A stretch of DNA of 64,000 nucleotides from an uncultured Bacteroides sp. (GCF_959029255.1 NZ_CAUFUE010000011.1:62001-126000), one strand, 5' to 3'. Numbered from the stretch's first letter, positions 25,964 through 34,512 are shown. A program made the numbers and translations. Notes: generated from the letters alone by a model not told the origin.

Positions 25964-26770
25964 TTAACGGGTGATAGCGATGATGAGGCTTGCCAGGGAT
26001 ACGAGTGTACCCACTACGGTGAACCAGATGGTGGTGCTACTGCTGATATCGGAGGTTTTGGCCTTTACTTTGTTTGGGGTGACGTACAGGATGTCGTTCT
26101 GCTGTAGATAGTAATAGGGAGATTGCAGGATGTCCCGGTCGTTCAGGTTGAGCGTGAAGATTTCTCGCTTTCCCCGGTTGTCTTCGCGAATGAGCTTCAC
26201 GTTGTCGCGGATGCCGTAGATAGTCATGTCTCCTGCCATGGCAAGGGCTTCAAGCACGTTTACTTTTTCATTAGAAATGATGAAAGTGCCCGGACTGGCT
26301 ACTTCACCGATTACTGAAATTTTATAGTTGGCCATGCGTACGGTGACGATGGGCGCTTCGCGGAATTGGGGACGAAGTTTCTCTTTTATCAGTAGTTCGG
26401 CTTCCCCTTTGGTGAGCCCGCCCAGATGGATAGAGCCGAGAACGGGAAAGTTCACATTTCCGTTATTATCAACGAGATATTGTTGTAGAACTGCCTGGCT
26501 GGTGAGGTTCCGGCCGGTAGCATTACCTGCGGGGGTGGCGACCGTCAGGTTGAATGGTATTGCCAGTTCCGGTTCTTCGGGATAACTGACGACGATAGTG
26601 AGCAAATCTTTCGGCATGATGCGTGCGTCGTATAGGGTTATATCCAGGGGGATTGTGTCTGTTGTCTCTGTTTGCTTCACCGCATCTTGCAGGTAAGGCA
26701 CTTTTTTGTAACTTTGGCAACCTGCCAACAGTACAGGTAATAATAGAATAATAATATCTTTCTTTTTCAT
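25964..26770 (-). CDS. wza: Wza-like polysaccharide export lipoprotein
   Basis: A 268-residue outer-membrane polysaccharide export protein. The lipoprotein signal peptide ends in LLPVLLAGCQSYK, with Cys18 as lipidation site. A poly-export domain follows (YDARIMPKDLLTIVVSYPEE), then an SLBB-type segment (VNVLEALAMAGDMTIYGIRD) and a C-terminal hydrophobic helix (TIWFTVVGTLVSLASLIIAI). It would form the export channel across the outer membrane, docking on Wzc. It is 34 bp downstream of the initiating sugar transferase gene and in the phase-variable operon. Confidence 0.92.
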   Translation of the reverse strand: MKKKDIIILLLPVLLAGCQSYKKVPYLQDAVKQTETTDTIPLDITLYDARIMPKDLLTIVVSYPEEPELAIPFNLTVATPAGNATGRNLTSQAVLQQYLVDNNGNVNFPVLGSIHLGGLTKGEAELLIKEKLRPQFREAPIVTVRMANYKISVIGEVASPGTFIISNEKVNVLEALAMAGDMTIYGIRDNVKLIREDNRGKREIFTLNLNDRDILQSPYYYLQQNDILYVTPNKVKAKTSDISSSTTIWFTVVGTLVSLASLIIAITR

Positions 26771-26804
26771 ATAATATCTCTGGTTTTCAGCTTTTAATTA
26801 TCAT

Positions 26805-28208
26805 TTAATACGCCTTTTTCTCTCCTTGTATCACATTTTTCACCGTCTTGTAGATGATGTATATATCGAGCATGAAGGTCCAATGTTCCAGATACCAGAT
26901 GTCGCGTTCTACACGCCCTTCCATCTGCCAGAGTTCTTTCGTCTCTCCACGGAAGCCGTTAGTCTGCGCCCAACCGGTGATGCCGGGCTTCACGAGGTGG
27001 CGTACCATGTATTTGTCAATCAGTTTGGAGTATTCTTCAGTGTGTTTCAGCATGTGTGGTCGTGGACCTACTATGGACATATCACCCAACAATACGTTGA
27101 TGAACTGTGGCAATTCGTCGATATTACTTTTACGCAGGAAGTTTCCCAAACGTGTTTTACGCGGATCGTTCCGGGTGGCTTGTAGTTTGTCGCAATCCTT
27201 GTTGACGCGCATGGAACGGAACTTGTAGCACCAGAACTCTTTCCCTTTTTCACCGCTACGTTTCTGCTTGAAGAAGATAGGACCCGGGGAAGTGATTTTG
27301 ATGGCAATTCCTACAATGATGTATATGATGGGAAAAAACGTACAGAGAAAGGCCAGCGCGAATGTGAGGTCGAATAAGCGTTTGAATAATCGGTTCTCGA
27401 GTTGTGCAAGCGGTTCGCGACGGATATAGAAAATAGGGACATTGCCTATGGTTTCGAGGTGCATGCGCCGTTTCAGGTAATTGCGTACGTCGGGTACGCT
27501 GAAAAAATGTATCAGGTGGTTTTCGCAATAGTTTAGTATCGGCAAGATTTCTTCGCTTTGGGCGGAAGATAGTCCGCAATATACATGTTCGGTTCCGTTG
27601 TTACGGATGAAAGACAGAACTTCGTGGGGATGTCCCAGGTATGGAAGGCTTTTGGGATAGAGTGCAGATTCGTTTTCGGCAAAATAGCCAAGTATGCGAA
27701 ACCCGGAGGTGGGGTCACTTGTCATTTTGCGATGAAGTTCGGTCATATTTTCACCGTCTCCTATGAATATGGCTGTACGTGAATTACCGCCTGAACGACG
27801 GTATATTTTTATGAAAGTTCTGAAAGTAAGCCTGTATGCAATGAGGACGACGAGGAATAGGGCATAAAAAATAACGAAAAATCGTGTTGAAAGTGTGCCG
27901 AAATTGGCGAGACTGATTAAGCTGATAAATACCACTGCATGGAAAAAGGTGTTGCGCATAGCCCGTCTGATAATATGTTCGGGGCGGACAATGCGTTGGT
28001 GAAGAATAACTCCATGAGAGTAGTTACATATAATGTAGATTAAGTTCAGTAGAACCAGCAATTGGACTAAAGAGTGGGGAGATGTGACACCCGGCATTTG
28101 GGGAGCCATGATGTGATAGATTACGATAAAAATAATATTAAGAAGGCCTAAATCACCGGTAATGATGATGGATTTAATGACTTTATTAAAACGTAATACT
28201 CGCTTCAT
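26805..28208 (-). CDS. Undecaprenyl-phosphate sugar-phosphate transferase (WcaJ/CpsE-like)
   Basis: A 467-residue polyisoprenyl-phosphate hexose-1-phosphate transferase. Four to five N-terminal membrane helices are followed by a Rossmann-like domain (RTAIFIGDGENMTELHRKMT), another helix (FDLTFALAFLCTFFPIIYII) and the catalytic domain (FFKQKRSGEKGKEFWCYKFR; LRKSNIDELPQFINVLLGDM; IVGPRPHMLKHTEEY). It starts glycan synthesis by loading the first sugar phosphate onto undecaprenyl phosphate at the inner membrane. It is the first gene behind the invertible promoter, so phase variation would switch initiation itself. Likely first sugar is glucose- or galactose-like, but that is not decidable. Confidence 0.9.
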   Translation of the reverse strand: MKRVLRFNKVIKSIIITGDLGLLNIIFIVIYHIMAPQMPGVTSPHSLVQLLVLLNLIYIICNYSHGVILHQRIVRPEHIIRRAMRNTFFHAVVFISLISLANFGTLSTRFFVIFYALFLVVLIAYRLTFRTFIKIYRRSGGNSRTAIFIGDGENMTELHRKMTSDPTSGFRILGYFAENESALYPKSLPYLGHPHEVLSFIRNNGTEHVYCGLSSAQSEEILPILNYCENHLIHFFSVPDVRNYLKRRMHLETIGNVPIFYIRREPLAQLENRLFKRLFDLTFALAFLCTFFPIIYIIVGIAIKITSPGPIFFKQKRSGEKGKEFWCYKFRSMRVNKDCDKLQATRNDPRKTRLGNFLRKSNIDELPQFINVLLGDMSIVGPRPHMLKHTEEYSKLIDKYMVRHLVKPGITGWAQTNGFRGETKELWQMEGRVERDIWYLEHWTFMLDIYIIYKTVKNVIQGEKKAY

Positions 28209-28285
28209 ATCTACTGTAATATGTTGATACTCATGCTTTCATTTTTGATGAGAATCAAATTTTGCTGTTTGTTTTTGTTTGTATG

Positions 28286-28612
28286 TTCTCTTACTTACTA
28301 GGTAAGAGAATGATGCAAAAAGCTTTGAACGACATGTAATTAGATATGAACGGTAAAATTGCATTTTTAAACGACATTCATAACAAATATATAAATTGTG
28401 ATTTTAATAATAATATGATTTAAATAATGGTAAGTGTTATATGAATTAAATGTAAATATATATGATTGGTTCATGCACTGAATATTACTGATTTATAGTA
28501 TATGAAATACCTATTATCATATAAAAGAAATATTTTTATTTGTTGTTATTGACTATATTTTTTATACCTTTGCCGCGATAAAAGTCATTCTCTTACCTAG
28601 TAAGTAAGAGAA
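28286..28612. other. Invertible DNA segment with 28-bp perfect inverted repeats (phase switch)
   Basis: Two identical 28-bp arms face each other: left 28286-28313 (TTCTCTTACTTACTAGGTAA then GAGAATGA) and right 28585-28612, its exact reverse complement. They enclose 271 bp of AT-rich DNA with one promoter close to the right arm. This is the layout of Bacteroides invertible capsule promoters, and a tyrosine recombinase gene lies 455 bp away. The left arm ends 77 bp from the start of the sugar transferase gene. In the assembled orientation the promoter faces right, away from the operon. Confidence 0.9.
28543..28572 (+). promoter_or_regulatory. Invertible promoter, currently facing away from the capsule operon
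   Basis: TTG (28543-28545), 19 bp, TACCTTTG (28565-28572) fits the Bacteroides consensus; a TTTG at 28539 with 22-bp spacing is an alternative -33 box. The start site would be near 28579, just inside the right repeat. After inversion the -7 box would lie at about 28326-28333 on the minus strand and transcribe the operon with a leader of about 110 nt. Confidence 0.8.
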
Positions 28613-28706
28613 TAACTTTTAAATAATTTATTTTTCCTGTATTGTATAAATATTTCAAGTTTTGCTAGTTTGTTTAGGGAGATTAAATGATAATTTATAT
28701 TTTAGT

Positions 28707-28904
28707 GACGAACACAGAGACGCAGAGACACAGAGTTTAATCTTTTAGAGAAATATTTGGAGATGAAAGAGATTAATGCGAATAAATTCGCGAGAGATAA
28801 AAGAGAGTCGTGGGAAACAGGGTATTTCCGCGACGTAGTCGCCAACTCCCAGTCTCTTTTCCTTTCTTCCTTTATCTCTGTGTCTCTGCGTCTCTGTGTT
28901 CGTC
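28707..28904. repeat. Inverted repeat element, 29-bp perfect arms
   Basis: GACGAACACAGAGACGCAGA then GACACAGAG (28707-28735) is repeated in reverse complement at 28876-28904, enclosing about 140 bp without a gene. Similar ACACAGAGACGCAGAGAC palindromes are common in Bacteroides intergenic DNA as I recall. It lies between the recombinase gene and the invertible promoter. The rest of the 28.2-29.07 kb gap is the switch segment and AT-rich DNA. Confidence 0.75.
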
Positions 28905-29067
28905 CCTTTTTATGAATACACGCCACTAAATTTCCATTTAATACCTAGCTGAACTTCTATCAGTTGCGTTATCATCCGAAGGGAAACTTTGTTCCTGCGC
29001 TACGTCGGTAAATTACCATTTATAAACCTATACAGAGCATACGAAACTTCAGTAAGCATATTACAAA

Positions 29068-30003
29068 TTAATGGTCTGGTTTATTTCTTCCTTTTTTCGG
29101 ATAGATAGTTGAAATTACTTTTCTATTTGCCTTGCTCATTGCATTATTGCTAAAAGAAGCAAGATAGACATGAGTCACTTTCTCGGAACTGTGCCCCAAG
29201 CCTTCACTTATCATAGAAATGGCTACTCCTTCTTCTTTGGCGGTAGTTGCCCAACTGTGGCGAGCTACATAAGAAGTCAGTGGGGTACTTAGGCGTAATA
29301 TCTTAGAAAGCAGATGTAAATGCTGATTATAAAGACGCAAAGCGCTTTTATATTGTTTGTAACCATCTGCACCGATTGATGATAGGATAGGTAATAAATA
29401 AGGTGAAGCTGATTTCTTGTCTACATATCTGCGAAGAATTTCATCTGCGTATGGCTCTATGTAAACGGCTAGTTGCTGGTGGGTTTTGTGGCGGTAATAA
29501 TAAATTGTATTATGCTTTACATCCGTTTTACGAAGGTGGACAAGGTCCACAAAAGGAATACCTCGCAAATAAAAACTTAGCAAGAAAAGGTCACGGCTGA
29601 AACGCAAATGTGGTTGCTTTTCCAGATCAAGGAGGAAGAGCCGACGAATAAGTGTGGGTGAGATTGCCCGCTTTTTGGTGGGTTCGTAACCGGTGAATAC
29701 AAAGTGAAATAGTTCGTCGGCAGGACTTGCGCCAGGTACTCCTTCCAGATATGCCTGGTTGAACATGGAACGCAGCATACGCATATAAGCGGATATGGTG
29801 TTGTGACTCAGCCCTTTTTGGAATAGTACGCCTTCGTATCGCTTAATCAGACCGGGGGTGAGGTCTTTAAAAGTGAGGGAGTCGTCCCCTGTAAATTTAC
29901 GGAAACTATTGAATGCGCTGGTGTACAGGTTTGCCGTACCATAGCGGCCGGTTTGTCTGGCTTCTTCTGTTGTATGTTGTACAAATGTATTAATTGATGT
30001 CAT
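29068..30003 (-). CDS. Tyrosine-type site-specific recombinase (capsule-locus invertase/integrase)
   Basis: A 311-residue tyrosine recombinase. The N-terminal SAM-like core-binding domain (TSAFNSFRKFTGDDSLTFKD) is followed by the catalytic domain: the first Arg in LSFYLRGIPFVDLVHLRKTD, the ARHSWATTA segment with the second Arg, ISEGLGHSSEKVTHVY with the active His and the nucleophilic Tyr in HVYLASF. It is transcribed toward the invertible segment. Bacteroides carry such locally acting recombinases beside phase-variable capsule promoters, so it is the best candidate to flip 28286-28612. Acting on other loci in trans is possible. Confidence 0.9.
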   Translation of the reverse strand: MTSINTFVQHTTEEARQTGRYGTANLYTSAFNSFRKFTGDDSLTFKDLTPGLIKRYEGVLFQKGLSHNTISAYMRMLRSMFNQAYLEGVPGASPADELFHFVFTGYEPTKKRAISPTLIRRLFLLDLEKQPHLRFSRDLFLLSFYLRGIPFVDLVHLRKTDVKHNTIYYYRHKTHQQLAVYIEPYADEILRRYVDKKSASPYLLPILSSIGADGYKQYKSALRLYNQHLHLLSKILRLSTPLTSYVARHSWATTAKEEGVAISMISEGLGHSSEKVTHVYLASFSNNAMSKANRKVISTIYPKKGRNKPDH

Positions 30004-30152
30004 AATCTGAATTTTTAATGATTAATGTGTCCGATAAACAAGTCATCTCCAAAAAAAGATTTGAGATGAAAAAACACGTTTGATGATAGAAATGGTAGTA
30101 TTTCTATACAATTTCAGATATGACAAACTCGAGCAAACGGTGGAGGGGGAGT

Positions 30153-30737
30153 CTACAGTATGCCCGAACGTACCCGGCTTAGCGTTTCCGGCGTCATCAG
30201 CAGATAGGATGCTATGTGTGACAGGGGCGCCCGCTTGATGACCTCAGGCTGGTTCTGCATCAGTTGGTTGTAGCGTTCGCGCGCCGTCTCAAACCGCCAG
30301 GAGTCGGCTTTGATTTGTGAAACGATGAGGGAGTATTCCAGTATTTTGCGATAGAACATATTGATTTCCCAGGATACTTCGGTGAGGAGCATGAGCTTTT
30401 CGTAGGGTAGCAGATAGACTACACTGTCTTCCAAGGCTTCAATCATGAGGTGTGTGGGTTCTTTTTTCAGGGTGCTTTCTATGCAGATAACGATACAGCC
30501 TTCGTATGAAAAGTGCTCGGTGACGTCTTTACCGTTTTTGTAGTAGAACTGACGTAGCATACCCTTACCGACCAGTACCATATTATGGCTGATTTGCCCT
30601 TCTTTCAGCAAAATTTCACCTTTTTGTACCTCTTTGCGGATGAGGATTTCCTCTATCTGCTTTCTACCTTCGGGTGCCATTCCCGGATAACGGGAGTTTA
30701 CGGTAGCATCTACGGTTTCCTTTAATAGTGTATGCAT
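30153..30737 (-). CDS. Crp/Fnr-family transcription regulator
   Basis: A 194-residue protein with an N-terminal cyclic-nucleotide-binding-like beta-barrel (VQKGEILLKEGQISHNMVLV, then GMLRQFYYKNGKDVTEHFSY) and a helical dimer/HTH tail (RYNQLMQNQPEVIKRAPLSH, IASYLLMTPETLSRVRSGIL). The phosphate-binding cassette of cAMP-CRP is not recognisable, as usual in Bacteroides members with unknown ligands. It lies 66 bp downstream of the MATE gene on the same strand; a TATCTTTG box at 30776-30769 (minus) in the gap suggests its own promoter. The target genes are unknown. Confidence 0.85.
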   Translation of the reverse strand: MHTLLKETVDATVNSRYPGMAPEGRKQIEEILIRKEVQKGEILLKEGQISHNMVLVGKGMLRQFYYKNGKDVTEHFSYEGCIVICIESTLKKEPTHLMIEALEDSVVYLLPYEKLMLLTEVSWEINMFYRKILEYSLIVSQIKADSWRFETARERYNQLMQNQPEVIKRAPLSHIASYLLMTPETLSRVRSGIL

Positions 30738-30803
30738 ACAGCCAGTCGGTTTATGTTCGTTCCGGCTGCAAAGATAGAGTTTTATTTAATTACTGATGAC
30801 AAA

Positions 30804-32147
30804 TTAGTAATTAATAAATCCTTTGTGCGCCCACTTCATGCTATACCAGCGGCGTACGAAGATGATGCCCCGTATATTTTCGTCCAGCAGGAAGGCGACC
30901 CACATGCCGCAGATACCCCAACCGAAAGGAATACCGAAAAGATAACCGAGACCGACAGCTACGCTCCACATCACGACCAGTCCGACATAGAACGGATAGT
31001 TGACGTCGCCTGCCGCACGCAGGGCGTTGGTTGCGAAGATATTGATGGGGCGGCCTATCTCAAGAACTATATCGATGAACAGGATGGTGACGCCCATGTG
31101 TATGATTTCGGGGTTAGTGGTAAGCCAGCTAAAGATGGTGTGACCGAAGAGGGCAATGATGCAGGAGAGTATAACGGTTATCATCACAGACTTCTTCATG
31201 ACGTATTTCCCCATCAGGAAGGCGGCATGCGGTTTCTTTTCACCTATCAGATGTCCGATGCAGATGGCGCCGCCTTGTGCCATCGAGATGCTGAACAGGT
31301 AGGCGAACATGATGATGTTGACACAATAGGTGCGGGTAGCAAGCGCTTCTACTCCCAGCATATTAATGAAGAAAGTGATGACAACTTGGGAGGAACTGTA
31401 CGACAATTGTTCTCCGGCGGAAGGTAACCCGACTTTCATCAGGTTCTTCAGCTCTATCCAGGGGAACGGACGGAAGTAGGCTAACGGGAAACGGTGGATA
31501 TGCCTGCGGAACAGGATGATGAACAGGAGCAACATGGATACGCCACGGCTGAAAGCTGTAGAGATGGCGGCTCCTTCCACACCCATTTCGGGAAAGCCGA
31601 AGCGGCCGAAAATAAGTGAGTAGTTACCTATTATATTGAGGATATTGACAACAACAGTCACCAACATCGGATATATGGCTTTGTTGGCACTGCGCAACGA
31701 GGCGGAGAGAGTGAGTGAAAGTGCTTGGAAAAAGGCGAAGGCGCCTACGATACGCATATAGTCAAGGCCGTCTTGCATTAGTTCGGGAGTCAGTCCCATC
31801 AAACGGAGAATAGGGTTTGCGCAAGAGAACAGGAACAAACTGATAGTGACGCCAACTACCAGATTGACAATGATGGAGACACCTACAACCTGTACTACTT
31901 TCTTTTGTAGCTTGGCACCCAGGTATTGGGAACAAAGTACGGAAGTTCCGAGGTTGATGACCTCGAAGACCAGGAATGTAAGCATGATAATCTGGTTGAC
32001 GACACCTACGGCGGCAACGCTGTTGTCCGAGTGCCGGCTCAACATGATGGTATCGACTGCACCGAGCATCATGATGAGAAGTGTTTCTATAAAGATGGGG
32101 GCTGCCAGCTTGGCAAGCCGTTTCTTCAAACTTTCCTGTTGTATCAT
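30804..32147 (-). CDS. MATE-family multidrug/cation antiporter
   Basis: A 447-residue, twelve-helix MATE transporter. I start at MIQQESLKKRLAKLAAPIFI (32147); the frame extends 24 codons further without family similarity. The two six-helix halves begin at APIFIETLLIMMLGAVDTIM and near LKNLMKVGLPSAGEQLSYSS. It would export drugs or metabolites from the cytoplasm by Na+ or H+ antiport. The gene is followed by the Crp/Fnr regulator and preceded by a palindromic element. The substrate cannot be predicted. Confidence 0.9.
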   Translation of the reverse strand: MIQQESLKKRLAKLAAPIFIETLLIMMLGAVDTIMLSRHSDNSVAAVGVVNQIIMLTFLVFEVINLGTSVLCSQYLGAKLQKKVVQVVGVSIIVNLVVGVTISLFLFSCANPILRLMGLTPELMQDGLDYMRIVGAFAFFQALSLTLSASLRSANKAIYPMLVTVVVNILNIIGNYSLIFGRFGFPEMGVEGAAISTAFSRGVSMLLLFIILFRRHIHRFPLAYFRPFPWIELKNLMKVGLPSAGEQLSYSSSQVVITFFINMLGVEALATRTYCVNIIMFAYLFSISMAQGGAICIGHLIGEKKPHAAFLMGKYVMKKSVMITVILSCIIALFGHTIFSWLTTNPEIIHMGVTILFIDIVLEIGRPINIFATNALRAAGDVNYPFYVGLVVMWSVAVGLGYLFGIPFGWGICGMWVAFLLDENIRGIIFVRRWYSMKWAHKGFINY

Positions 32148-32238
32148 TTGGAACGTGCTGTAATGAAAAACCGCGCAAAGATACGGAAAGAGGGGGGAAG
32201 GGGGATTGATGCAAATCAAAAAAATGGGAACTTAGGGA

Positions 32239-32318
32239 AATGAAGAACTAAGAATGAAGAATTTGGCTACGCTATGCAAGTACGCCGCAAGGTAATTCTT
32301 CATTTTTAGTTCTTCATT
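32239..32318. repeat. Palindromic intergenic element, copy 1
   Basis: Arms 32239-32262 and 32295-32318 are 24-bp inverted repeats with one mismatch (AATGAAGAACTAAGAATGAA...). The loop contains GGCTACGCTATGCAAG and CGCCGCAAGG. A second element with near-identical loop and arms lies at 36635-36730, so this is a dispersed repeat family, possibly acting as a terminator or mRNA-end stabiliser. Confidence 0.7.
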
Positions 32319-32410
32319 AAATTATCATTTTTTTTCTTCCTATTAGATTTTGATTGTTAAGGTGTTAACTCTTTCTGCCTGGAAAAGCTTAAAAAAATAT
32401 GTAGGAAAGA

Positions 32411-32442
32411 TTTGCACAGTCCAAAAGTTTGCCATACATTTG
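32411..32442 (+). promoter_or_regulatory. Promoter of the tRNA Ser-Lys-Glu cluster
   Basis: TTTG (32411-32414), 20 bp, TACATTTG (32435-32442): a full match to the Bacteroides consensus. The start site would be near 32449, about 28 bp before the first tRNA. Confidence 0.75.
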
Positions 32443-32476
32443 CACCGCATTTGAGAAGAATGCTGGTTAACAAAAA

Positions 32477-32563
32477 GGAAGTTTGGGTGAGTGGCTGAAA
32501 CCACCAGTTTGCTAAACTGACGTACGGGTAACCGTACCGGGGGTTCGAATCCCCCAGCTTCCG
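32477..32563 (+). tRNA. tRNA-Ser (GCT)
   Basis: The acceptor GGAAGTT pairs with AGCTTCC; the anticodon loop AGTTTGCTAAACT presents GCT; a long variable arm (TACGGGTAACCGTA) identifies the serine class, and the T-loop GGGGGTTCGAATCCCCC is canonical. 87 nt, CCA not encoded. Confidence 0.95.
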
Positions 32564-32569
32564 CTTTTT

Positions 32570-32642
32570 GCACTCTTAGCTCAGTTGGTAGAGCAACTGA
32601 CTCTTAATCAGTGGGTCCAGGGTTCGAATCCCTGAGGGTGTA
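32570..32642 (+). tRNA. tRNA-Lys (CTT)
   Basis: The acceptor GCACTCT pairs with AGGGTGT; D-arm AGCTCAGTTGGTAGAGC; anticodon stem-loop ACTGACTCTTAATCAGT with CTT; T-arm CAGGGTTCGAATCCCTG. 73 nt, six bases after tRNA-Ser, in the same transcript. Confidence 0.95.
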
Positions 32643-32659
32643 CAAAATACAAATGCGAT

Positions 32660-32731
32660 GGTGGGTTCATCTAATGGTTAGGATACATGCCTCTCACGCA
32701 TGACATACGGGTTCGATTCCCGTACCCACTA
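32660..32731 (+). tRNA. tRNA-Glu (CTC)
   Basis: The acceptor GGTGGGT pairs with ACCCACT; the anticodon loop CATGCCTCTCACGCATG presents CTC; T-arm ACGGGTTCGATTCCCGT. 72 nt. Third tRNA of the cluster, followed by a terminator. Confidence 0.93.
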
Positions 32732-32746
32732 CGAAACGATATTAAT

Positions 32747-32778
32747 GCGGTTACCACTATTTGGTAGCCGCTTTTTTT
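32747..32778 (+). terminator. Rho-independent terminator of the tRNA cluster
   Basis: Stem GCGGTTACCA (32747-32756) with TGGTAGCCGC (32762-32771), 5-nt loop, followed by seven T. Confidence 0.9.
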
Positions 32779-32847
32779 ATGCTTTTATTTTCAACCTACA
32801 AGGATACTTCCTATCTTTGCAGGCATAAACGGTAAAACTGTAAAACA

Positions 32848-34512
32848 TTGGATTGGCTATATAGTTTGTTTGTCGAACACTCCGCTTTACAGGCGGTGGT
32901 GGTGCTCTCATTAATTTCCGCTATCGGATTGGGACTGGGGAAAGTGCATATCTGTGGTATCTCCCTCGGTGTGACGTTCGTTTTCTTTGCAGGCATCCTT
33001 GCCGGGCATTTCGGGTTGTCCATCGACCCGCAGATGCTGAATTACGCGGAAAGTTTCGGATTGGTGATATTCGTGTATGCGTTGGGACTGCAAGTCGGTC
33101 CGGGTTTCTTCAGCTCTTTCCGTCAGGGAGGGGTACAACTGAATATGTTGGCATTGGGTGTGGTGCTGATAGGTACATTACTCACGGTGCTGGGCAGCTA
33201 TGGATTTGGCATTTCCCTGCCCAATATGGTTGGCATACTTTGTGGAGCTACGACCAATACCCCGGCGCTCGGTGCGGCGCAGCAAACTTTGAAGCAAATG
33301 GGACTGGAAGCCAGTACCCCTGCGTTGGGATGTGCAGTGGCCTATCCGTTAGGGGTGGTAGGAGTTATCCTTGCCGTGTTGGCTATCCGCAAGGCGTTGG
33401 CACGTAAGGAAGATTTGGAACTCAAGGAGAAGGATGACGAGAATAAAACCTATATTGCTGCCTTTCAGGTGCACAATCCGGCTATCTTTGATAAAAGCGT
33501 CAAAGAGATAGCAAGCCTGAGTTATCAGAAATTCGTGATTTCCCGTCTGTGGAGGGATGGTAATGTAAGCATCCCGACTTCTGAGAAAGTGATAAAGGAA
33601 GGTGACCGTTTGTTGGTTATCACTTCCGAGAAATATGCGCCTGCGCTGACTGTACTTTTCGGTGAACAAGAACATACGGACTGGAACAAAGAGGATATCG
33701 ACTGGAATGCTATCGACAGCCAGTTGATTTCGCAGCGCATTGTCGTGACGCGCCCTGAGCTGAATGGCAAAAAGTTGGGTTCTTTGCATTTACGCAATCA
33801 TTATGGCATTAACATTAGTCGCGTATACCGTAGCGGTGTGCAATTACTGGCTACGGCAGAGTTGACCTTGCAATTGGGCGACCGGTTGACTGTAGTAGGT
33901 GAGGCTGCCGCCATTCAGAATGTGGAGAAAGTACTTGGAAATGCTATCAAAAGTTTGAAAGAGCCGAATTTAGTGGCAGTATTTGTAGGCATCATTCTGG
34001 GATTGGCTTTAGGAGCTATTCCATTTTCTATTCCGGGCATCAGCGCCCCGGTGAAACTCGGCCTGGCAGGTGGTCCTATCATTGTGGGAATCCTTATCGG
34101 TACATTCGGTCCGAGAATGCACATGGTGACATATACTACACGGAGTGCCAATCTGATGTTGCGTGCTTTGGGCTTATCCCTTTATTTAGCCTGCCTGGGA
34201 CTTGATGCGGGTGCTCATTTCTTTGATACGGTGTTCCGCCCGGAAGGCCTGTTGTGGATTGCCATAGGTTTCGGGCTGACGGTAATTCCGGTGTTGATTA
34301 TGGGTGTCATTGCATTTAAGATAATGAAAATTGATTTCGGTTCGATGGCGGGAATGCTCTGCGGAAGTATGGCAAACCCGATGGCCTTGAACTATGCCAA
34401 CGATACTATACCCGGCGATAACCCGTCTGTAGCATACGCCACAGTTTATCCATTGTGTATGTTCCTGCGTGTGATTATCGCTCAAGTGCTGTTAATGTTC
34501 TTGCTTGGGTGA
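32848..34512 (+). CDS. AspT/YidE-YbjL family transporter with RCK_C domains
   Basis: A 554-residue membrane protein with two five-to-six-helix transport halves (ISAIGLGLGKVHICGISLGV; VFVGIILGLALGAIPFSIPG) flanking two cytoplasmic TrkA-C/RCK_C-like domains (residues about 200-280 and 290-370: RLWRDGNVSIPTSEKVIKEG, GDRLTVVGEAAAIQNV). This is the arrangement of the aspartate:alanine exchanger AspT and of YidE/YbjL. The substrate in Bacteroides is unknown. The start is a TTG codon at 32848; a TATCTTTG -7 box lies at 32812-32819. Confidence 0.85.
   Translation: MDWLYSLFVEHSALQAVVVLSLISAIGLGLGKVHICGISLGVTFVFFAGILAGHFGLSIDPQMLNYAESFGLVIFVYALGLQVGPGFFSSFRQGGVQLNMLALGVVLIGTLLTVLGSYGFGISLPNMVGILCGATTNTPALGAAQQTLKQMGLEASTPALGCAVAYPLGVVGVILAVLAIRKALARKEDLELKEKDDENKTYIAAFQVHNPAIFDKSVKEIASLSYQKFVISRLWRDGNVSIPTSEKVIKEGDRLLVITSEKYAPALTVLFGEQEHTDWNKEDIDWNAIDSQLISQRIVVTRPELNGKKLGSLHLRNHYGINISRVYRSGVQLLATAELTLQLGDRLTVVGEAAAIQNVEKVLGNAIKSLKEPNLVAVFVGIILGLALGAIPFSIPGISAPVKLGLAGGPIIVGILIGTFGPRMHMVTYTTRSANLMLRALGLSLYLACLGLDAGAHFFDTVFRPEGLLWIAIGFGLTVIPVLIMGVIAFKIMKIDFGSMAGMLCGSMANPMALNYANDTIPGDNPSVAYATVYPLCMFLRVIIAQVLLMFLLG

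Noticed and set aside
28385..28392. TATATTTG on the minus strand inside the invertible segment, pointing to the capsule operon
   Set aside because: No TTTG or TTG box lies 19-21 bp upstream and it is far from the repeat arm; the right-hand promoter is much better.
28707..28904. CRISPR-like repeats
   Set aside because: There are only two copies, in inverted orientation, with no spacer periodicity and no cas genes in the window.
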